Shown here: in pieces, positions 6,910-7,025 of the stretch
Layout of the letters: each line of letters begins with the position of its first letter
Numbering within the stretch: position 1 is the stretch's first letter
Source of the DNA: an uncultured Clostridia bacterium
GTDB lineage: Bacteria; Bacillota; Clostridia; Oscillospirales; Ruminococcaceae
DNA: 7,025 bases
Assembly: GCA_947177545.1 (NCBI GenBank)
Contig: CAMWVF010000052.1
Coordinates: 1-7,025, forward strand
Direction: 5' to 3'
Notes under the pieces: generated by a model
Databases searched by the model: none
What the model was told of the DNA's origin: nothing
Seen by the model: only the letters and a program-made list of their open reading frames with translations
Translations under genes and position numbers: made by a program

Positions 6910-6913
6910 CTAC

Positions 6914-7025
6914 AGCAAGATGGTCGAGGAATAAGGCAGGGAAACACTTTCGGCGAGGTTGGGATTTATCATTATCTTACCGAGGAAACGTTTGATTCGT
7001 ATATGATGGGCATTATTACCAACAA
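6914..7025 (+). CDS. SF2/SNF2-like helicase, exon 3 (3' partial)
   Basis: The exon begins with AG, which completes the codon started at 4349 (C-AG, Gln). It continues QDGRGIRQGNTFGEVGIYHY and then LTEETFDSYMMGIITN to the window edge. This is motif VI (Q-x-x-G-R-x-x-R) and the conserved YHYLTEETFDSY tail that follows it in these conjugative-element helicases. Motif VI supplies the arginine residues that contact ATP across the two lobes. The gene runs past the right edge. The first arginine of the common QRDGR/QREGR form is a glutamine here (QQDGR); the two arginines of the core pattern are kept. Confidence 0.88.

Larger units (their letters stand above)
4350..6913 (+). mobile_element. Group II intron 2 with maturase ORF in domain IV
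   Basis: This second self-splicing retroelement, 2564 nt, begins GTGCGCCCG and ends TAGCCTAC. The bulged A at 6907 lies 7 nt (inclusive) before the 3' end, the same geometry as intron 1. Removal joins exon 2 CAA C to exon 3 AG CAA GAT GGT, restoring helicase motif VI. The 637 nt before the ORF hold domain I hairpins (4396-4448, 4515-4540, 4619-4647, 4656-4684), a probable domain III (4890-4941) and the start of domain IV. Domains V (6819-6852) and VI (6857-6909) follow the ORF. Domain I is longer than in intron 1 and shares little sequence with it, while the stretch before the ORF is nearly shared. The type is again probably CL/IIB (inferred). I could not find a convincing EBS1: the IBS1 region is TTCAAC (4344-4349), and only partial matches exist. 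Confidence 0.93.

Noticed and set aside
1535..6913. A twintron (one intron inserted in the other).
   Set aside because: The two introns are separated by 427 nt of in-frame helicase exon and neither interrupts the other.
6910..6923. Alternative 3' ends for intron 2, four to ten bases further downstream (for example ending AAGAT).
   Set aside because: Only an end at 6913 gives terminal AC, the same 7-nt branch distance as intron 1, and an intact motif VI frame.

Overview
The window is a single protein-coding gene, broken twice by group II introns. The host gene is a large superfamily 2 (SNF2-like) helicase of the kind found in Clostridia/Firmicutes integrative and conjugative elements and large plasmids, where it often forms the C-terminal part of a DNA methylase/helicase protein. 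Protein similarity, codon use, AT-leaning composition and AGGAGG-type ribosome sites all suggest a low-GC Firmicute, probably a gut or rumen clostridial lineage carrying a conjugative element. That assignment is inference. No rRNA, tRNA, CRISPR array, promoter or factor-independent terminator is evident.

Layout, all on the + strand: helicase exon 1 (2-1534, open at the left edge); group II intron 1 (1535-3922, 2388 nt) with its reverse transcriptase/maturase/HNH protein (2046-3812); helicase exon 2 (3923-4349); group II intron 2 (4350-6913, 2564 nt) with a second, clearly diverged reverse transcriptase/maturase/HNH protein (4987-6804); helicase exon 3 (6914-7025, open at the right edge). The intron ends come from three independent lines that agree: GTGCG at each 5' end, a bulged branch-point A exactly 7 nt (inclusive) before a terminal AC at each 3' end, and restored helicase reading frame. 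The joined exons read SEDNMLRI-THEARLLGLD across intron 1 and PWKPSDIQ-Q-QDGRGIRQGN across intron 2.

Both introns look intact. Each has a canonical 34-nt domain V with a GNRA loop, a domain VI with a bulged A, a full-length protein with the YADD active site, a maturase region, and an HNH zinc-finger nuclease domain. Unspliced RNA would stop translation within 30 nt of each intron's 5' end, so helicase production depends on two separate splicing events. Intron 1 has well-supported exon-binding sites (EBS1 1893-1898, EBS2 in the loop of a hairpin at 1781-1814). The equivalent EBS1 of intron 2 could not be found with confidence. The two introns share a fold, with compensating base changes in one helix, but differ in domain I sequence, apparent target site and protein sequence, so they look like separate arrivals rather than a duplication.

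I see no wholly new system. The notable point is architectural: two self-splicing mobile retroelements sit in one helicase gene, one of them inside the codons for helicase motif VI.
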